Shown one piece after another: positions 5,793 to 7,435 of a stretch of 7,435 bases of DNA; position 1 is the first letter of the stretch, and every line of letters begins with the position of its first letter. The notes below the pieces were generated by a model. The model did no database searches and was not told the origin of the DNA. It saw only the letters and a program-made list of their open reading frames with translations. The DNA comes from an uncultured Opitutia bacterium (GTDB taxonomy: Bacteria > Verrucomicrobiota > Verrucomicrobiia > Opitutales > UBA953): NCBI GenBank assembly GCA_903910245.1, contig CAIVYX010000137.1, forward strand, positions 1-7,435. Direction: 5' to 3'. Made by a program: the position numbers and the translations under genes.

Positions 5793-7262
5793 ATGTCTAA
5801 TTACCTCGCCATCGACCTCGGAGCCGAATCCGGGCGTGTTATCTTCGGTCAGCTCAAGGCCGGTAAGTTCACCATGAAGGAGGTCCACCGTTTCTCCAAC
5901 GGCGCGATCACTGCCAACGGCACCCTTCGCTGGGACATTATCCGCATCTTCCGCGAGATCCGCATCGGTCTCGCCAAGGGAGCTAAGCTCGGTCCGATCA
6001 AGTCCGTCGCCTGCGACTCGTGGGGCGTCGACTACGTCCTGCTCAAGGGAGACGGTCCGCTCCTCTCGCTACCTTTCACTTATCGCGACGAGCGTAGCTT
6101 TAAGTCTTTCGAACTGGCGATGCGTCGCTTCTCGCAGAAAGAAATCTTTGAAGGTACGGGTATCGCTTCGATCTCAATCAACACGCTCTACCAGCTTTTC
6201 GACGACGTTGAGAATCGCCCGGAGATGCTGCAGTTCGCCGATAAGTTCCTGCTCATCGGTGACTATATCACCTGGCTCCTGACCGGTAAGGCTCGCGCCG
6301 AAGAAACCCTGATTTCTGGCAGCCAGTGCTGGGACACACGCAAACGCGATTGGGCTTGGCCAGTGCTGAAGAAACTCGGCATCCCGAAGCATATTTTCCC
6401 GAAGCCCGTCGCTCCCGGCGTCAAACTCGGCAAGATGCTGCCGTATCTCGCCAAGGAAACCGGTTTGGCCAAAGCCGAGGTCGTCACCACCTGCGCGCAC
6501 GACACCGCCGCCGCCGTGGCTGCCGTGCCCGCCACCAAGGGCGATGACTGGGCTTACCTTTCCTCTGGCACTTGGTCGCTCCTCGGACTCGAACTCGACC
6601 AGCCGCTTGTTAACGAGACCGTGCGCAAAGCTAAGTATACGAACGAAGTAGGCTTTGGCGGCACCTCGCGCTTCCTCAAAAATCTCGTCGGCCTCTGGGT
6701 CCTGCAGGAATGCCGTCGCGAGTGGATGGAGAAAGGCGAAGTCTCCGACTACGGTGAGATCGTGAAGCTCGCGCTCAAGGCTCCGTCGCTCCGTTCGTTC
6801 ATCCGTCCGGACGACGTTCGCTTCGCCAAGCGCGGCAACATGGTCGCCAAGGTCCAGGCTTTCTGCCGCGAGACCAAGCAGCCTGGGCCAAAGACTCATG
6901 GCGAGATTGCCCGCTGCGTGCTTGAATCCCTCGCATTGCTTTACCGCGTCGAGATGGACGGCATGGAGAAGCTCACTGGTCGCAAATTAAAGCGTCTGCA
7001 CATCGTCGGCGGCGGCTGCCGTAACGCCTTGCTTAACCAAGCCACGGCCGACGCCACAGGCCGCACCGTCATCGCCGGACCCGTCGAAGCGACCGCTGCC
7101 GGCAACATCCTCGTCCAGGCGATCGCCATGAAGGAGCTCACGGACCTCGACGCCCTGCGCAAGGTCGTCCGAAACTCTTTTGAGGTAGTGACTTACAAAC
7201 CCAACCCCACGTCTGCCTGGGCCGCCGCCCAAGCCAAGTTTAATGGTTTAAAGAAGTCATAA
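5793..7262 (+). CDS. rhaB: L-rhamnulokinase (FGGY family)
   Basis: This cytoplasmic kinase phosphorylates L-rhamnulose at O1 with ATP, the step before aldol cleavage in L-rhamnose catabolism. The ATG at 5793 gives 489 residues, the same as E. coli RhaB. An upstream in-frame ATG at 5712 lies inside the aldolase gene and would add 27 unrelated residues. Matches to RhaB run along the whole length: DLGAESGR (8-15), WGVDYVLL, NTLYQLF, AHDTAAAV with catalytic Asp237, YLSSGTWSL (255-263), HIVGGGCRNALLNQ from His403, and AGPVEAT. The ATP-site glycines are 406-408. Some RhaB enzymes also accept related ketoses such as fuculose, which matters given the extra aldolase next door. It starts 31 bases after the aldolase stop, behind a leader with 26 pyrimidines of 31 and no Shine-Dalgarno. 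Confidence 0.95.
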   Translation: MSNYLAIDLGAESGRVIFGQLKAGKFTMKEVHRFSNGAITANGTLRWDIIRIFREIRIGLAKGAKLGPIKSVACDSWGVDYVLLKGDGPLLSLPFTYRDERSFKSFELAMRRFSQKEIFEGTGIASISINTLYQLFDDVENRPEMLQFADKFLLIGDYITWLLTGKARAEETLISGSQCWDTRKRDWAWPVLKKLGIPKHIFPKPVAPGVKLGKMLPYLAKETGLAKAEVVTTCAHDTAAAVAAVPATKGDDWAYLSSGTWSLLGLELDQPLVNETVRKAKYTNEVGFGGTSRFLKNLVGLWVLQECRREWMEKGEVSDYGEIVKLALKAPSLRSFIRPDDVRFAKRGNMVAKVQAFCRETKQPGPKTHGEIARCVLESLALLYRVEMDGMEKLTGRKLKRLHIVGGGCRNALLNQATADATGRTVIAGPVEATAAGNILVQAIAMKELTDLDALRKVVRNSFEVVTYKPNPTSAWAAAQAKFNGLKKS

Positions 7263-7301
7263 AACCCCTTACTCAACACCCTCCTTTTCCACGTAACAAT
7301 C

Positions 7302-7435
7302 ATGTCCAACTACAAGTACGTCTCTCACCTCTGGAACGATGCCGAAGCCGCGAAGCTCGATCCGGTCGGCCGTCTGGTCTATCGCTCCAACAAGCTCGGA
7401 GCCGACCAGCGCATCACGAACACCGGCGGCGGCAA
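7302..7435 (+). CDS. rhaEW: Bifunctional rhamnulose-1-phosphate aldolase/lactaldehyde dehydrogenase, N-terminal 44 codons (3' end outside window)
   Basis: The visible start has the N-terminal pattern of the long two-domain enzymes found in rhamnose operons that lack the enteric RhaD. These have a class II aldolase domain followed by a short-chain dehydrogenase domain. They split L-rhamnulose-1-phosphate to DHAP and L-lactaldehyde, then process the lactaldehyde. WNDAEAA (residues 11-17), VYRSNKLGADQRITNTGGG and the next partial codon are characteristic. GGGN corresponds to the phosphate-binding GNT/S loop of class II aldolases. Only 44 codons are present, so the dehydrogenase half is assumed from the family and not seen. 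The gene starts 39 bases after rhaB, following an all-pyrimidine run at 7281-7290, with no Shine-Dalgarno. It is very likely in the same operon. Confidence 0.8.
   Translation, partial: MSNYKYVSHLWNDAEAAKLDPVGRLVYRSNKLGADQRITNTGGG

Noticed and set aside
6174..6899. A 241-codon open frame on the minus strand inside rhaB
   Set aside because: It is fully antisense to a clear rhamnulokinase gene, with a composition typical of a shadow frame.
4204..7435. A bacterial microcompartment locus for fucose/rhamnose
   Set aside because: DeoR regulators and class II aldolases do occur in such loci, but no shell protein gene or targeting-peptide extension is visible in the window.

Overview
The window looks like a chromosomal piece of a moderately GC-rich Gram-negative bacterium. 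My best guess is Verrucomicrobiota or a relative in the PVC group. The guess rests on three things: the rhamnose-type gene set that ends in a fused aldolase/dehydrogenase, the divergent form of HisRS, and the absence of a properly spaced Shine-Dalgarno sequence at any of the seven visible gene starts. The assignment is inference. No 16S or other diagnostic marker is present.

Region 1 (1-3119, + strand) is a tight housekeeping run. It holds the 3' end of an IHF/HU-type nucleoid protein, histidyl-tRNA synthetase (hisS) and the lipid II flippase MurJ, with gaps of 12 and 4 bases. Region 2 (3109-3984, - strand) is a convergent gene for an AmiD-like outer-membrane lipoprotein, a zinc N-acetylmuramoyl-L-alanine amidase with a C-terminal peptidoglycan-binding domain. 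Its 3' end overlaps murJ by 11 bases, and I see no terminator hairpin between them.

Region 3 (3985-4203) is the only sizeable non-coding stretch. It separates divergent genes and is very AT-rich in its middle (24 G/C of 90 bases at 4021-4110). It contains a perfect 17-bp dyad and other repeats that are candidate operators and promoters.

Region 4 (4204 to the end, + strand) is a deoxy-sugar catabolic operon. It consists of a DeoR-family regulator, a stand-alone class II aldolase of uncertain substrate, L-rhamnulokinase (rhaB), and the first 44 codons of a bifunctional rhamnulose-1-phosphate aldolase/lactaldehyde dehydrogenase (rhaEW type). RhaB would phosphorylate L-rhamnulose, and the fused enzyme would split rhamnulose-1-phosphate to DHAP and L-lactaldehyde and then process the lactaldehyde. 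The DeoR protein probably senses a pathway intermediate. An isomerase and a transporter are not in the window and may lie downstream.

I found no tRNA, rRNA, CRISPR, insertion sequence or phage signal. I saw no clearly undescribed system. The points most worth a second look are the two class II aldolases in one operon, the dyad-rich divergent promoter region, the divergent HisRS motifs and the leaders without Shine-Dalgarno sequences.
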